From NCBI GenBank assembly GCA_964461295.1, contig CAYWTX010000585.1:1-23353 (forward strand): a stretch of DNA of 23,353 nucleotides, read 5' to 3'. Source of the stretch: CAYWTX01 sp964461295 (GTDB lineage Bacteria > Planctomycetota > Phycisphaerae > SM23-33). The translations under genes and the position numbers were made by a program. Below the pieces are notes generated by a model. That model was not told the origin of the DNA, ran no database searches, and saw nothing but the letters and a program-made list of their open reading frames with translations. Each line of letters opens with the position of its first letter. Position 1 is the stretch's first letter. Below are positions 1-7,575 of the stretch, one piece after another.

Positions 1-1038
1 CGAGGAAGACAACATCCCGCCACCAGACGGGCTCCACAGGCTGTTCGAGTCGATCGACGAGTACGCCATCGTGAAGATGATTTGCAGCACGTCCGTGCCG
101 ACCGTCGTGAACGTCGAGACGCCCATGCCGTAAACGAACATGGGGAACGTGAGAAAGCCGCCGCCGACGCCCATGATCGACGCGACGAACCCCACCAGCA
201 GGCCGCAGAGGATCACCGGATACACGCTGATCGAGCGCCCGCCCGCGACGACGTTCCGGTCGAACTCCACCCGCGGGCGCAGCGGCAGGGCCTGGAGGTA
301 TCGGGCCATGCCCGTCATCCCGTCGCCGCCGGCCCGCCCGTCGCCGCGGCGCATCCGGCGCCAGTCGGCCAGCGCGTACATGCCCAGCAGTCCGAGCACG
401 ACCACGTACGTCAGGCTGATCACCGCATCCGAAAGCGCCGGGCTGAAGCGAAAGACCGCGCGGTTCAACTCGCCGCCCAGCGTCACGCCCACGAACGAGC
501 CGACGAGGAACCACACCGCCAGGCGCAGGTTCACGTTGCCCAGCTTGTGGTGGATGGACGTTCCGATAATGGCCTTGGCGAAGAGGTGGAACTGGTCGGT
601 GCCCACGCTCATGATGCCGCGAACGCCGAAACTCATCAACGCGGGCGTGAGAATGTACCCGCCCCCGGCGCCGATGACGCCCGTGATGAGCCCGGCCACC
701 AGACCCACCAGGATGCTCCCCCAGAACATCCGGCTGTCCACGATGGCCGGAATGAGGGCCTTGGACCCGCCGAGCACCGGCACCTTCTCCGGCAGCGTCC
801 TGCCGCCCGATGCCGGTGCGCTGGTGGCGACGCCCCCGGCCAACCGCGTCGCCGGCTGCGCCGTGGCTGACTGGACGGCCAGCACAATCAGCACCGGCGC
901 CAGCGCAACAAGCAGCACCTTCTTGCGGCGCGCAAGGATGAACTGGCTGACCTCGACGTCCCACCGGGCGTGCGCCTTCGACAGGTGGTGCAGCGCCCGA
1001 CCGGCCGACGACCCTGCCCTGCCAATGAGTCTGAACAC
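1..1038 (-). CDS. Sulfite exporter TauE/SafE family membrane protein (C-terminus beyond left edge)
   Basis: A multi-span permease-like protein, 346 codons inside the window and open through base 1, so the C-terminus is missing. It starts at a GTG (1038-1036) preceded by AGGAG about six bases upstream; no ATG fits better. After a roughly 40-residue basic leader comes a hydrophobic helix (VLLVALAPVLIVLAV) and then two copies of the family's Gly-rich repeat: GLITGVIGAGGGYILTPAL in the first half and VASIMGVGGGFLTFPMF in the second, each followed by a VGTD motif (SVGTDQFH, TVGTDVLQ). That internal duplication is the hallmark of TauE/SafE (formerly DUF81) proteins, which are thought to move sulfite, sulfoacetate or other organosulfur anions across the inner membrane. 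Substrate cannot be read from sequence. A relic of a response regulator lies just upstream on the same strand. The family call is firm; the sulfite role is only by family. Confidence 0.85.
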   Translation of the reverse strand, partial: MFRLIGRAGSSAGRALHHLSKAHARWDVEVSQFILARRKKVLLVALAPVLIVLAVQSATAQPATRLAGGVATSAPASGGRTLPEKVPVLGGSKALIPAIVDSRMFWGSILVGLVAGLITGVIGAGGGYILTPALMSFGVRGIMSVGTDQFHLFAKAIIGTSIHHKLGNVNLRLAVWFLVGSFVGVTLGGELNRAVFRFSPALSDAVISLTYVVVLGLLGMYALADWRRMRRGDGRAGGDGMTGMARYLQALPLRPRVEFDRNVVAGGRSISVYPVILCGLLVGFVASIMGVGGGFLTFPMFVYGMGVSTFTTVGTDVLQIIFTMAYSSIDSNSLWSPSGGGMLSSS

Positions 1039-1089
1039 CTTGTCTCCTGGATTGGAGCCCTGCGGATAGTCCTTGCCCAACGACCGCCG

Positions 1090-1266
1090 TCAGCATTCGC
1101 GGCGATTTGGCGATTCTACCGCCGACCACGAGACCGGCAAGCACTTCCTTTGCCTGACGGCGGTCAGGCCCGCCTGAGGAACCTCGTGGCCTTCGCCGAC
1201 GAGCAGTTCGGCGATCGACTCGCGCAGCCTCTGCTGGTCTTCCGCGATGGGGATCGTCTTTGCCAT
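1090..1266 (-). pseudogene. Relic of a response-regulator receiver domain (58 codons)
   Basis: A 58-codon reading frame from ATG at 1266. Its first 30 residues read like the N-terminus of a CheY-type receiver domain: AEDQQRLRESIAELL followed by VGEGHEV, i.e. the beta1 acidic pocket (ED), helix 1 and the start of beta2. The match stops there. The phospho-acceptor Asp, the Thr/Ser and Lys switch residues and any output domain are absent, and the frame runs into a small palindromic repeat (1152-1169) and then a TGA. I read it as a truncated remnant of a two-component regulator lying between the polyprenyl synthase and the TauE gene. Chance resemblance of a short frame is possible. Confidence 0.4.
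1152..1169. repeat. Palindromic hairpin repeat
   Basis: GCCTGAC, four-base loop, GTCAGGC: a perfect 7-bp stem. It sits exactly where the receiver-domain similarity of the flanking relic ends, as expected for a small interspersed palindrome inserted in or next to a decaying gene. Confidence 0.5.
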
Positions 1267-1306
1267 GTCGATGGCGCTGACGCCTTCGGAGGTCCGTCGC
1301 GAGTCT

Positions 1307-2197
1307 TCAGAGAGGTACGCAGTCCGTGAGGCATTCGTCCAGGACCGGTTGAAGGTCCAGACTCAGGAAGTCCTTCATCGATGCCTGCACTCGGGGGTAG
1401 TCGCTGACAAGACCCAACGATGAGTTGCACAGAGCGGCAATCCGCTCCAAGGTCTCGCTTCGTCCATTCTCCTCCAACTGGGGCAGCGTCCGGTTGCCCC
1501 GATGGCGATCGGTGCCCAGGGTCTTGCCGGCCGCGATTTCCGACCCGTGGAGATCGATCAGGTCGTCGCCAAGTTGGTAGGCCGTGCCGATCCGGTAGCC
1601 GCACTCTTCCAGCGCGTCGGCGAGCCCGGGCCGGCTGCCTCCGCACACCCATGCCGCGAAGGCGAACATCGCCCCGGTCTTGCCGCGGGCGATGCGCAGG
1701 CAGGTCTCGCCGTCGCCGCGGAGGCTTTGCAGGACAACTTCCTGCTCGATCTCGCCCCGGAGCATGTCCCGCACCCTGGCCATGAATCGCTTCAGAATCT
1801 CCCTGTGGGAGCTTACCAGTTCGACGGCCTGGCAGAGCAGCAGGTCGCCCATCAGCACGGCCGTCGCGGGGCCGACGACCGTCCACAGGGCGCCACGCCC
1901 GCGACGAATGAGTCCTTTATCGATGAGGTCGTCGTGGCAGAGGCTGGCGGCGTGGACCATCTCCACGGCCGCGCAGGCGTCGCGGACCATGCCGCAGTCA
2001 ACGTCGTCGGCCGCGGCGGCGATCAGCCTGCCGGCCAGGCGGCTGCGAAGCATCTTGCCGCCGACCAGCGACCCCAGGTCCGGGACGTTGAGTCCGGCAA
2101 CGGCGGCGGGGGCAAGGCGCAGCTCAACCTGGCGCCTGACGGCGGCGAGAAAAGTGTCCAGCCGGTGGTCTTTCTCCATCGCTTCCAACTGCCTCAC
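1307..2197 (-). CDS. Polyprenyl (trans-isoprenyl) diphosphate synthase
   Basis: A soluble all-helical prenyl-chain elongation enzyme that condenses isopentenyl diphosphate onto an allylic diphosphate, supplying quinone side chains or related polyprenyl carriers. Visible motifs are GGKMLR near residue 47 (the family's GGKRxR substrate-binding site, with Met for Arg), the first Asp-rich motif HDDLID at 88-93, and the second, QLGDDLID, at 208-215. Both bind Mg2+-diphosphate. The Asp-rich motifs are DDxxD, the long-chain type rather than plant FPP type. Length (296 aa) is slightly short of the usual 320. The listed start is GTG; an ATG six codons later (2179), preceded by GGAAG, is an equally good start because the GTG has no clear ribosome site. 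Product chain length cannot be predicted, so I give no ispB or similar symbol. Confidence 0.88.
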   Translation of the reverse strand: MRQLEAMEKDHRLDTFLAAVRRQVELRLAPAAVAGLNVPDLGSLVGGKMLRSRLAGRLIAAAADDVDCGMVRDACAAVEMVHAASLCHDDLIDKGLIRRGRGALWTVVGPATAVLMGDLLLCQAVELVSSHREILKRFMARVRDMLRGEIEQEVVLQSLRGDGETCLRIARGKTGAMFAFAAWVCGGSRPGLADALEECGYRIGTAYQLGDDLIDLHGSEIAAGKTLGTDRHRGNRTLPQLEENGRSETLERIAALCNSSLGLVSDYPRVQASMKDFLSLDLQPVLDECLTDCVPL

Positions 2198-2680
2198 CCG
2201 CGCAGCTCGATACTACATGCAGCCGCAACGTCCATGCCAATCCGCGGCCGGCCGCCGCGGATCCGATCATAACCGTCCTGGGCGGAGAAAAAGCGAGCCG
2301 CAGACCGTGTCACTATACCGGCAAGGCGCGGCGAAGAGAGCCACATCTTCTCAGTTCCAAGAGTCGCCATCGCCGAAGCCGGCGCGCCGCGGCACGGACG
2401 AATCTGAGCCAAGGGAACTGCTTGGATCAGGACTTGCTGCGCGCCTCCACTTCTCAACAATGAGAGGTGGCCGCCACATGCGCCAGTTGCCACGGGCACC
2501 ACGCGGCGAACACATCCGGGTCGGCCGCGGGCGAGGCTTCCTGGAGCAGAGGGACGCCGAGCGCACCGAGGTCTCCCGCCTGCTTTGCCCTGGCAATCGG
2601 CCGCGCGCCCGATAGGATACCCGCAAAGGCATACGCGCGGCGGGGCGTGCTCTCTGCCGCGAGCCGCCAAGGAGCCTTCG
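2198..2680. other. Gene-free spacer with a possible cytochrome c fragment
   Basis: About 480 bp between the divergent polyprenyl synthase and esterase genes. No convincing gene is present. One short plus-strand frame from GTG at 2467 reads MAATCASCHGHH, a c-type cytochrome haem-binding CxxCH motif in a typical context. It follows a stop only two codons upstream and loses resemblance within about 20 residues, so it is either a cytochrome relic or chance. Promoters for both flanking genes should lie here, but I cannot point to a clear one. Confidence 0.35.
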
Positions 2681-4267
2681 ATGGAACAGCCGGTCGTCAC
2701 GCGCCGCATCGGACTGATGGGCTTGGGTACGATGGTCATCGCAGCCGTCGGCGGATGGTGCTGCCTCGCCCCGCGGGCGATGGCGGCCCAAGTCGACGTC
2801 GACAACGCCGACTGGGTCCTCACCGCCGCCGGCGCGCTGGAAGGGCGCGAGCCGGCCGCGGTGGAGATCTGCCTGGCGCGGCGGGAGGGGCGCTGGCAAG
2901 GGGCATTCGCGCTGGCGCCGAAGTGGAACGAGGCCTGCCACCCGGTGGACGCCAACGAGTTGACGTGGGCGGACGGACGCCTGAAGGGGAAGGTCACGAT
3001 CTCCTTCCGCGGCGACGGGTACGTCCCCGCCGGCCGGGCGCCGACGGCCTGCTGGGAACTCAACGCGGTGCGCGACGGCAACGCGATGGGCGGAACGTTC
3101 GCGGGCAAGCTTGGAGCCAAGGCGGTCGAGGGCAAGCTCACCGGCGAGCTTGCTCCGCCGCCGCGCGACCTGAACTCCCGGCGCATCCGCGTGCGCCTTG
3201 TCGATTCGGCCAAGCTCGGGGACATCTTCTGGTGCGCCATCGAGGACAGCAAGCCGGCCGGCGGGTATCTGTTCCGGGGAGCGTGGGACGGACAGGTCGA
3301 TCTGTCGCGCGTGGCCCTTCGCGGCTGTGCGATGAGCGGGAATGTCCGGCCCATGTCCTCGGGCGACGGCAATGCCGGCGCAGCATGGGAGATCCACGCC
3401 TTCGTCATCGCGGGACGAGTGGGGGGCACGTTCTCGCGGCCGGGCGGCGCCGAAGGCGGCGTGCTGGCCGGCACGTGCGTTCCGCTAAGCGAATCGCGGG
3501 TTGCGCCCTACCGTCCCCCGGCCGGGGCGGCGACCGCGCCCGCCGGCGACGCGGCGTCGAAGGACCTCCCCGAACGTTGGCGGGGCGCGTTCCTGCTGCC
3601 CGCCGGCGTGCCCGACCCGCCGCCGTGCCTGACGAACGTCATGATGCCGCCCGGGTACGACAAGGCGAAAGACGCCGGCAAGCGGTACCCGGTCGTGCTG
3701 CACAACGGCGTCGGCGGGGCCAGCGGGGCGCTCTGGCAGGCGATGGAGAAGCACACCGTCCGGCCGATGATCCACTGCAACATCGCCCTCCGCGGCGACG
3801 GGTTCGACGGCAGCCTCGATCGCGTTCTGGCCTACCTCGACCGCTACTGGCCCACGATCGCCGACGGACGGGCCCGCGTGGCCATGGGGTTCTCCGCCGG
3901 AGCGCACCACATCTTCCGCTACATCGATCGGACGGACCTCGTCGGCAACTACGCGTTCTTCGGGCACCCGCTCCAAGCGTCCGGTTGGGCAACGCAGAAG
4001 GCGGCCGAGAGAGAGGCCATGATCCGCGGGGCAACGACCTGGGCCAAGCGGCCGGTGAACATCCTGATCGTCGCGGGCACCGGGGAAGGCGGGTTCAAGG
4101 GCGTCGAGCCGACCCGGCGGGTGCTGGAGACCTATGGCGTGAAGGCCAAGTGCATCGTCATTGACGGCCTGCGCCACGACCACGCCGGGCACTTCGAACG
4201 CAAGGGCGACGAGATCTGGGCCTGGGTGGAGTCGTGCCTGCCCCCTCCGGCGTCCGCCGCCCCGTGA
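2681..4267 (+). CDS. Exported alpha/beta-hydrolase (putative esterase)
   Basis: A 528-aa protein. ATG 2681 follows AAGGAG (2669-2674). The N-terminus carries a twin-arginine-like signal: TRR at 7-9, then a hydrophobic stretch to about residue 31 and AMA near 33-35 as a cleavage site, so it is probably exported, possibly by Tat. Residues of about 40-290 are two Gly/Trp-rich beta-type segments, each with a GGTF box (MGGTFAGK, VGGTFSRP), which suggests a duplicated accessory module I do not recognise. The C-terminal 230 residues look like an alpha/beta-hydrolase of the PHB-depolymerase/feruloyl-esterase type: YPVVLHNGVGG as the oxyanion strand-loop, AMGFSAGAHH with nucleophile Ser405 in GFSAG, VAGTGEGG as the acid-residue region, and candidate catalytic His at 499-504 in RHDHAGH. 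Substrate is unknown. It converges on the chimeric fragment at 4307 with 39 bp between. Confidence 0.7.
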   Translation: MEQPVVTRRIGLMGLGTMVIAAVGGWCCLAPRAMAAQVDVDNADWVLTAAGALEGREPAAVEICLARREGRWQGAFALAPKWNEACHPVDANELTWADGRLKGKVTISFRGDGYVPAGRAPTACWELNAVRDGNAMGGTFAGKLGAKAVEGKLTGELAPPPRDLNSRRIRVRLVDSAKLGDIFWCAIEDSKPAGGYLFRGAWDGQVDLSRVALRGCAMSGNVRPMSSGDGNAGAAWEIHAFVIAGRVGGTFSRPGGAEGGVLAGTCVPLSESRVAPYRPPAGAATAPAGDAASKDLPERWRGAFLLPAGVPDPPPCLTNVMMPPGYDKAKDAGKRYPVVLHNGVGGASGALWQAMEKHTVRPMIHCNIALRGDGFDGSLDRVLAYLDRYWPTIADGRARVAMGFSAGAHHIFRYIDRTDLVGNYAFFGHPLQASGWATQKAAEREAMIRGATTWAKRPVNILIVAGTGEGGFKGVEPTRRVLETYGVKAKCIVIDGLRHDHAGHFERKGDEIWAWVESCLPPPASAAP

Positions 4268-4301
4268 TCTCGGGCAGGAGAGTAGGGACGCCGCAGGAAC
4301 C

Positions 4302-4376
4302 CTCTCTCACGGCAGATCGTCCAGGTTCACGTTCGCGTCCGGCATGGCGCCGGGGTCGAGGAGGGCGGGACCGTAG
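4302..4376 (-). repeat. Left copy of the roughly 75-bp direct repeat flanking the cassette
   Basis: Aligns at a fixed offset of 3274 bp with 7576-7650. Positions 4302-4324 and 4326-4357 are identical to their partners. Within the shared 21 codons plus stop (read on the minus strand as GPALLDPGAMPDANVN onward), the five differences (4325, 4358, 4361, 4367, 4370) are all silent third-position changes. Five further bases beyond the stop are identical, then similarity ends. Confidence 0.85.
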
Positions 4377-4462
4377 CGCTTGCGGGCGGCGTCGGAGGCG
4401 TCGATTCTCGCCTCGCCCGCGGGCACAACGCGACCGTTCAGGTAGACGTGGTTCTCACCCAT
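4307..4462 (-). pseudogene. Chimeric fragment: class-IV aminotransferase N-terminus joined to a phage-gene tail
   Basis: A 51-codon frame from ATG 4462. Residues 1-25 (start MGENHVYLNGRVVPAGEARI, then DASDA) are the typical beginning of a fold-type IV PLP aminotransferase such as branched-chain aminotransferase or aminodeoxychorismate lyase. After DASDA, where such enzymes continue with a Gly-rich YG(D)G segment, the frame switches to RKRYGPALL and finishes with the tail of the Cys-rich gene at 7581. The catalytic Lys, the PLP sites and everything else of the enzyme are gone. I see no good ribosome site. It is best read as the scar of a recombination joining two unrelated genes in frame, and it marks the downstream boundary of the cassette. 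Confidence 0.6.
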
Positions 4463-4544
4463 GGGCGGAGAGTGTAACTGCGCGGGTGGGCAAGGGCCCA
4501 CAACACGAAGAGCGGAATCCCTGCACGAGCGGGCCTGAAAGCCA

Positions 4545-5294
4545 TCAGATGGGCTCCAACGACCACCCCTCGTCCTTCCTTTGGGCGGGTTCCTGCTGCG
4601 CCGCCTGGTGGTCGCCGAGTAGCCGCCTCAGTCTTCTCCTGGGAGCCAAGACAGTCCGCCTCAGAGCATGAAGCTCGACGAACGGCACCGCGTTGGTAAC
4701 GATCTCCCGATGTTGCAGCGAACTGCCGCCAACAAGCCCCGACCCCAGCGACACCTTCGCCAAACTGTCGGCCAAATCGCTGCACTGCGCCTTGACTGCG
4801 ACCTCAAGGCCCTTCTCGGCGGCACCGAGAAACGTCAGCCGTTCCATGACGGTTACGCCAGTGACAATGCAACGGTTCGAGTCCCAACCATGCCGCTCCC
4901 TGTAGGCGAGGAGTTTCTCTTGGAGTGCGGGCAAGTCGACCAGGTACTTCCGCTTCGCTTGTCCCCCATAGAAGCAGAAGGAGTTGGCATTTGAGAAGCG
5001 GATGCGGAACTCGCCATCGGCCGAAGCGCCGGCCACCGGCTTCCCCGCCGCCGCCGATTGTCCACCGACCGTAAGTACGCCCAGGGAACTGAACCCGTAT
5101 TCTGCTTCTTTCGCCTTGCCCTGTTCCGCGGCGCAGACGATGCCATACTCGCGCAGATACACCTGGTCCGGCCAGAAGCACTCGTCTTCGACAGTCCCCA
5201 CCATGCCGGGCTCGATGTTGCCGAACGGCCACATCGCGTAGAACCCTTTGGCCCTGACAGCCCTGGCGAACGCCTGGACAACCGGATCGTTCAT
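4545..5294 (-). CDS. 249-aa protein of unknown family, candidate effector of the cassette (gasdermin-like?)
   Basis: Last gene of the cassette operon. Its ATG directly follows the TAG of the protease-like gene, with AAGGAGG about eight bases upstream, so the two are translationally coupled. There is no signal peptide or obvious membrane helix. Visible blocks: an N-terminal amphipathic helix starting MNDPVVQAFARAVRAKGF and a PFGNIEPGMVG turn (about 23-33); FSNANSFCFYGG (about 100-111); a helix (LPALQEKLLAYRERHGW, 121-137); alternating beta-type strands (CIVTGVTVMERLTFLG, GLEVAVKAQ); a Ser/Gly-rich stretch LAKVSLGSGLVGGSSL (178-193); VPFVELHAL (203-211); and an Arg-rich tail of about 36 residues. 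Size, strand-rich middle, a short detachable-looking tail and pairing with a protease resemble bacterial gasdermins, but the N-terminal Cys that is lipidated in those is not seen. The gasdermin reading is a hypothesis. The tail could also reflect a frameshift. Confidence 0.7.
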   Translation of the reverse strand: MNDPVVQAFARAVRAKGFYAMWPFGNIEPGMVGTVEDECFWPDQVYLREYGIVCAAEQGKAKEAEYGFSSLGVLTVGGQSAAAGKPVAGASADGEFRIRFSNANSFCFYGGQAKRKYLVDLPALQEKLLAYRERHGWDSNRCIVTGVTVMERLTFLGAAEKGLEVAVKAQCSDLADSLAKVSLGSGLVGGSSLQHREIVTNAVPFVELHALRRTVLAPRRRLRRLLGDHQAAQQEPAQRKDEGWSLEPI

Positions 5295-7100
5295 CTACCT
5301 GCCTCCTTGAGTTCCTGTCGATGGCAAGGGTGCAGATCCATCCTTCGGGGGCACAAGCAAGTAACTGACGCCGTCTTCGCTGCGTTCCTCGAAGTCCTCG
5401 ATATCCAGGGGGTGGTCCGGGTCCGTGGAGACGCACACCGCTTGCCGGCCCAGGCGTATGCTCACCAAACCGCCCAATCGCGTCGTGGGGCCGTCAGTCG
5501 CGTCAATCAAGACTTCGCCAATTACTTTGGACTTGCTCCAATCAACAGGGTCCGAATCAGAATCCTTGCCTGGCGCGCGCGCCAGCCGAACAACCTGAAT
5601 GTTCCAGATCCACGTTGGCCACTCCATCTTCAGATACCAGATACGAATCGGCTGCGCAAGCGTGTTGACACATGGATGCGTCTTGAGGTCATCATGGAAT
5701 TGCCACAGGCGCTGCAGCACCGGGCGAAGCGCGAAGCGTTGCGGAAAGGACGCCAACTCTTCCAGCCTCTCCCCCAGGTCCTTTGGAAGCGATTCATACT
5801 CCTTGATGGAACGCAACCGCTTGCCCAGTTCCTTCAGGATCCTGCGGGCGATCGCCAGAACATATACCGGAGTAACGCGCACCTCTTGCGGAATCGGCGC
5901 ACACATCAGGAGTTCGCAATCGAACATCGCGGAGGTCTTCTCCAGCACGGCCTCAAAGTCAGGCTTGGTTTGCGGCTGCCCGTCCCAGGAAGCCCATTCT
6001 TTCGCGGCGGCTCCTCCGGCGGGTTGAGCATACTTGCCCGCGGCATCGGCCAGGCTCTGAACCGGCAACCGCCGGTACGGACTTTCCTGGTCGTCGACGA
6101 CGACCAGGTAGTTGATCCAATCACTCGTCGAGCGAATCTCCCCGCCGCTCTCTTTGCAGTACTCGCATGGCGTGTCCTGCAGGCCGTGTCCCATCACCGC
6201 CACCGCATGCCCGTCTTCCCGGTTCTCGTCGGTCCAGTACCCGAGGATGACGCAGATCTTTGATTCGATCAGGCTGTGAACATGGTTCACGGCCTCACGC
6301 AGTTTGTCCTTCTGTTCGGGTGCCAAGGCGCCCGAAAATGGCTGAAATCCCGGCCATTCCTGGATCACGGAAGCCCACTCCTGCCCTGTCATGCCCTGGG
6401 ACGGGTGCCCCACGACCACATGCCGCCTCGCGATCTCGGTCAATTCGCCGGGGCAGAAGTGTCCCAGGTGCTCGCGGGTTTCGGTATGAAACGCGCATAT
6501 CCATAATGCGACACCTCCACATACGACCAGGCTGCGGTCCTGCTCCAGCCAGGGCACCCCGTCCAGGAACATCTCTCCCCCGTACAGATGCAGCCTGTAG
6601 TCCTCGGAACACGGCAGGAAGTCGGGCCTCGTGCACTCCCTGAACACGCTTCGTCCCACCAGGCAATCCTCGGTTGGTCGGATCACCGCGAAGCCCAGCA
6701 GGTCCAGGTCCTGGGGTTTCCAGAGCACGTTCTCGTCGTCTTCGGGGCCGTCGGTGGCAAGGAAGAGCAGGCGCACCGTCCTTGTGGCGGGCGGAGTAGC
6801 CATCCGACAATACAGAGCTGCGTAATCACCAATATAATCCCGGCACCAGTAGTTCGTATGGACCACGATCCGCCGAGTTCCAAGCCTCCAGGCGATATAC
6901 ATCAATGTTTGAAAACCACGATTGTACCGGGCGGTCGCCCGGACCCCGTGGCCCTCGATCAACCGGTCGGCAACGGTGCCGAACCAATTGCCCTCGGGGG
7001 ATATGCGGATGACATCAAACGCTTTGCGTTCGGGAGATTTCGCCGAATCCAGCACGTACGATCCCCTTGTGCACGAGACGGGGCAGGCCGACTGGCTCAC
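5295..7100 (-). CDS. 601-aa papain/C39-like cysteine-protease-type protein
   Basis: Starts at GTG 7100, overlapping the TGA of the 72-aa gene (GTGA). The middle carries an apparent papain-fold active site: Gln187 in PWLEQD, Cys194 at the head of a helix (VVCGGVALW), His298 in EDGHAVAVMGH and Asp336/Asp337 in VVVDDQESPYRR. This is the Q-C-H-D/N order and spacing of C39-like and other papain-like peptidases, where a helix begins at the Cys and the His opens a strand. Residues 1-180 form an upstream domain with no recognised family. Residues 400-500 are helical. The C-terminal 110 residues look beta-rich (PTWIWNIQVVRL, VIGEVLIDATD). No signal peptide, so cytoplasmic. Codon and base use are visibly less GC-rich than the neighbours. 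It probably acts on the 249-aa protein encoded immediately downstream; that is inferred from gene order only. Peptidase activity is likely but unproven. Confidence 0.75.
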   Translation of the reverse strand: MSQSACPVSCTRGSYVLDSAKSPERKAFDVIRISPEGNWFGTVADRLIEGHGVRATARYNRGFQTLMYIAWRLGTRRIVVHTNYWCRDYIGDYAALYCRMATPPATRTVRLLFLATDGPEDDENVLWKPQDLDLLGFAVIRPTEDCLVGRSVFRECTRPDFLPCSEDYRLHLYGGEMFLDGVPWLEQDRSLVVCGGVALWICAFHTETREHLGHFCPGELTEIARRHVVVGHPSQGMTGQEWASVIQEWPGFQPFSGALAPEQKDKLREAVNHVHSLIESKICVILGYWTDENREDGHAVAVMGHGLQDTPCEYCKESGGEIRSTSDWINYLVVVDDQESPYRRLPVQSLADAAGKYAQPAGGAAAKEWASWDGQPQTKPDFEAVLEKTSAMFDCELLMCAPIPQEVRVTPVYVLAIARRILKELGKRLRSIKEYESLPKDLGERLEELASFPQRFALRPVLQRLWQFHDDLKTHPCVNTLAQPIRIWYLKMEWPTWIWNIQVVRLARAPGKDSDSDPVDWSKSKVIGEVLIDATDGPTTRLGGLVSIRLGRQAVCVSTDPDHPLDIEDFEERSEDGVSYLLVPPKDGSAPLPSTGTQGGR

Positions 7101-7315
7101 CTGCGGTTCTGAATGGGCGCACGGCTGAGGCCGCGGTTCATCCGGCCGAAGGCCTGTGGAGCGGTCTTGGTTGCGGTTTCCACGGCATCTCGGACAGCCC
7201 GATCGATTTCGTCCAGAACGGCCCCGCAGGCCTCCTTGGACAGCGATGTGGTCTTCGGACCGGCCAGTTTGAGGCCGGGCGTGTATCGAGGTTCGCTTGA
7301 TCGCTTCACTTTCAT
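7097..7315 (-). CDS. 72-aa protein, first gene of the cassette operon
   Basis: ATG 7315 with a weak AAGG upstream; its TGA overlaps the GTG start of the protease-like gene by four bases (GTGA), which argues that it is translated. The first 25 residues are basic and Pro/Gly-containing (SSEPRYTPGLKLAGPKT). Residues 26-55 form one predicted helix rich in Ala, Asp and Glu (SKEACGAVLDEIDRAVRDAV), and the tail is basic. There is no Cys pair or HTH motif. It could be a regulator, inhibitor or pro-piece of the protease, or an antitoxin-like partner. I do not recognise a family. Confidence 0.6.
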   Translation of the reverse strand: MKVKRSSEPRYTPGLKLAGPKTTSLSKEACGAVLDEIDRAVRDAVETATKTAPQAFGRMNRGLSRAPIQNRR

Positions 7316-7526
7316 GTCCTTGTCAATATCGGTTGTTGCCGGGCCACCACTTCAATGAACGGTGCAATTTCTTGACGCACCACAACGGCCTCAGCCACCG
7401 GGCCGTCCGCAGCAGTGCGCCTACTGTAGTCTATGCAATCTCGCAGAACAAGGCCCTTCTTTCCGGGTAGGCGACGACGGGTGTTGCTGACGTTCGGAAC
7501 AGCCCGCCCACCGCGAGCGTGGCCCG
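7316..7526 (-). other. Leader region of the cassette operon
   Basis: About 210 bp between the candidate promoter and the 72-aa gene. A frame beginning with TTG 7554 stays open to 7312 and its TGA overlaps the ATG of the 72-aa gene. However, its start codon lies inside the -35 hexamer, so the full frame could not be translated from this promoter. A shorter internal GTG start would give a small leader peptide. I cannot decide whether anything here is translated. Confidence 0.35.
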
Positions 7527-7554
7527 ATGATAGGTCGACATATCTGAGTGTCAA
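7527..7554 (-). promoter_or_regulatory. Candidate sigma70 promoter of the cassette operon
   Basis: On the minus strand TTGACA (7554-7549), a 16-bp spacer and TATCAT (7532-7527). The -35 lies inside a TCTGA/TCAGA inverted repeat that could be an operator. It stands just inside the right-hand direct repeat, so the element would carry its own promoter, with transcription beginning near 7520. Confidence 0.5.
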
Positions 7555-7575
7555 TCAGATGTGTTTGCCGAAATG

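Noticed and set aside
2467..2530. CxxCH haem-binding motif (MAATCASCHGHH) in the 480-bp spacer
   Set aside because: Similarity lasts about 20 residues, with a stop two codons upstream; relic or chance cannot be told apart, so it is mentioned only in the spacer entry.
2194..3474. Minus-strand frames opposite the esterase
   Set aside because: Pro/Arg/Ser-rich shadow; the plus strand has signal peptide, GFSAG motif and ribosome site.
7312..7554. 80-codon frame from TTG whose TGA overlaps the start of the 72-aa gene
   Set aside because: Its start codon lies inside the candidate -35 hexamer and there is no ribosome site. The overlap alone is weak evidence.
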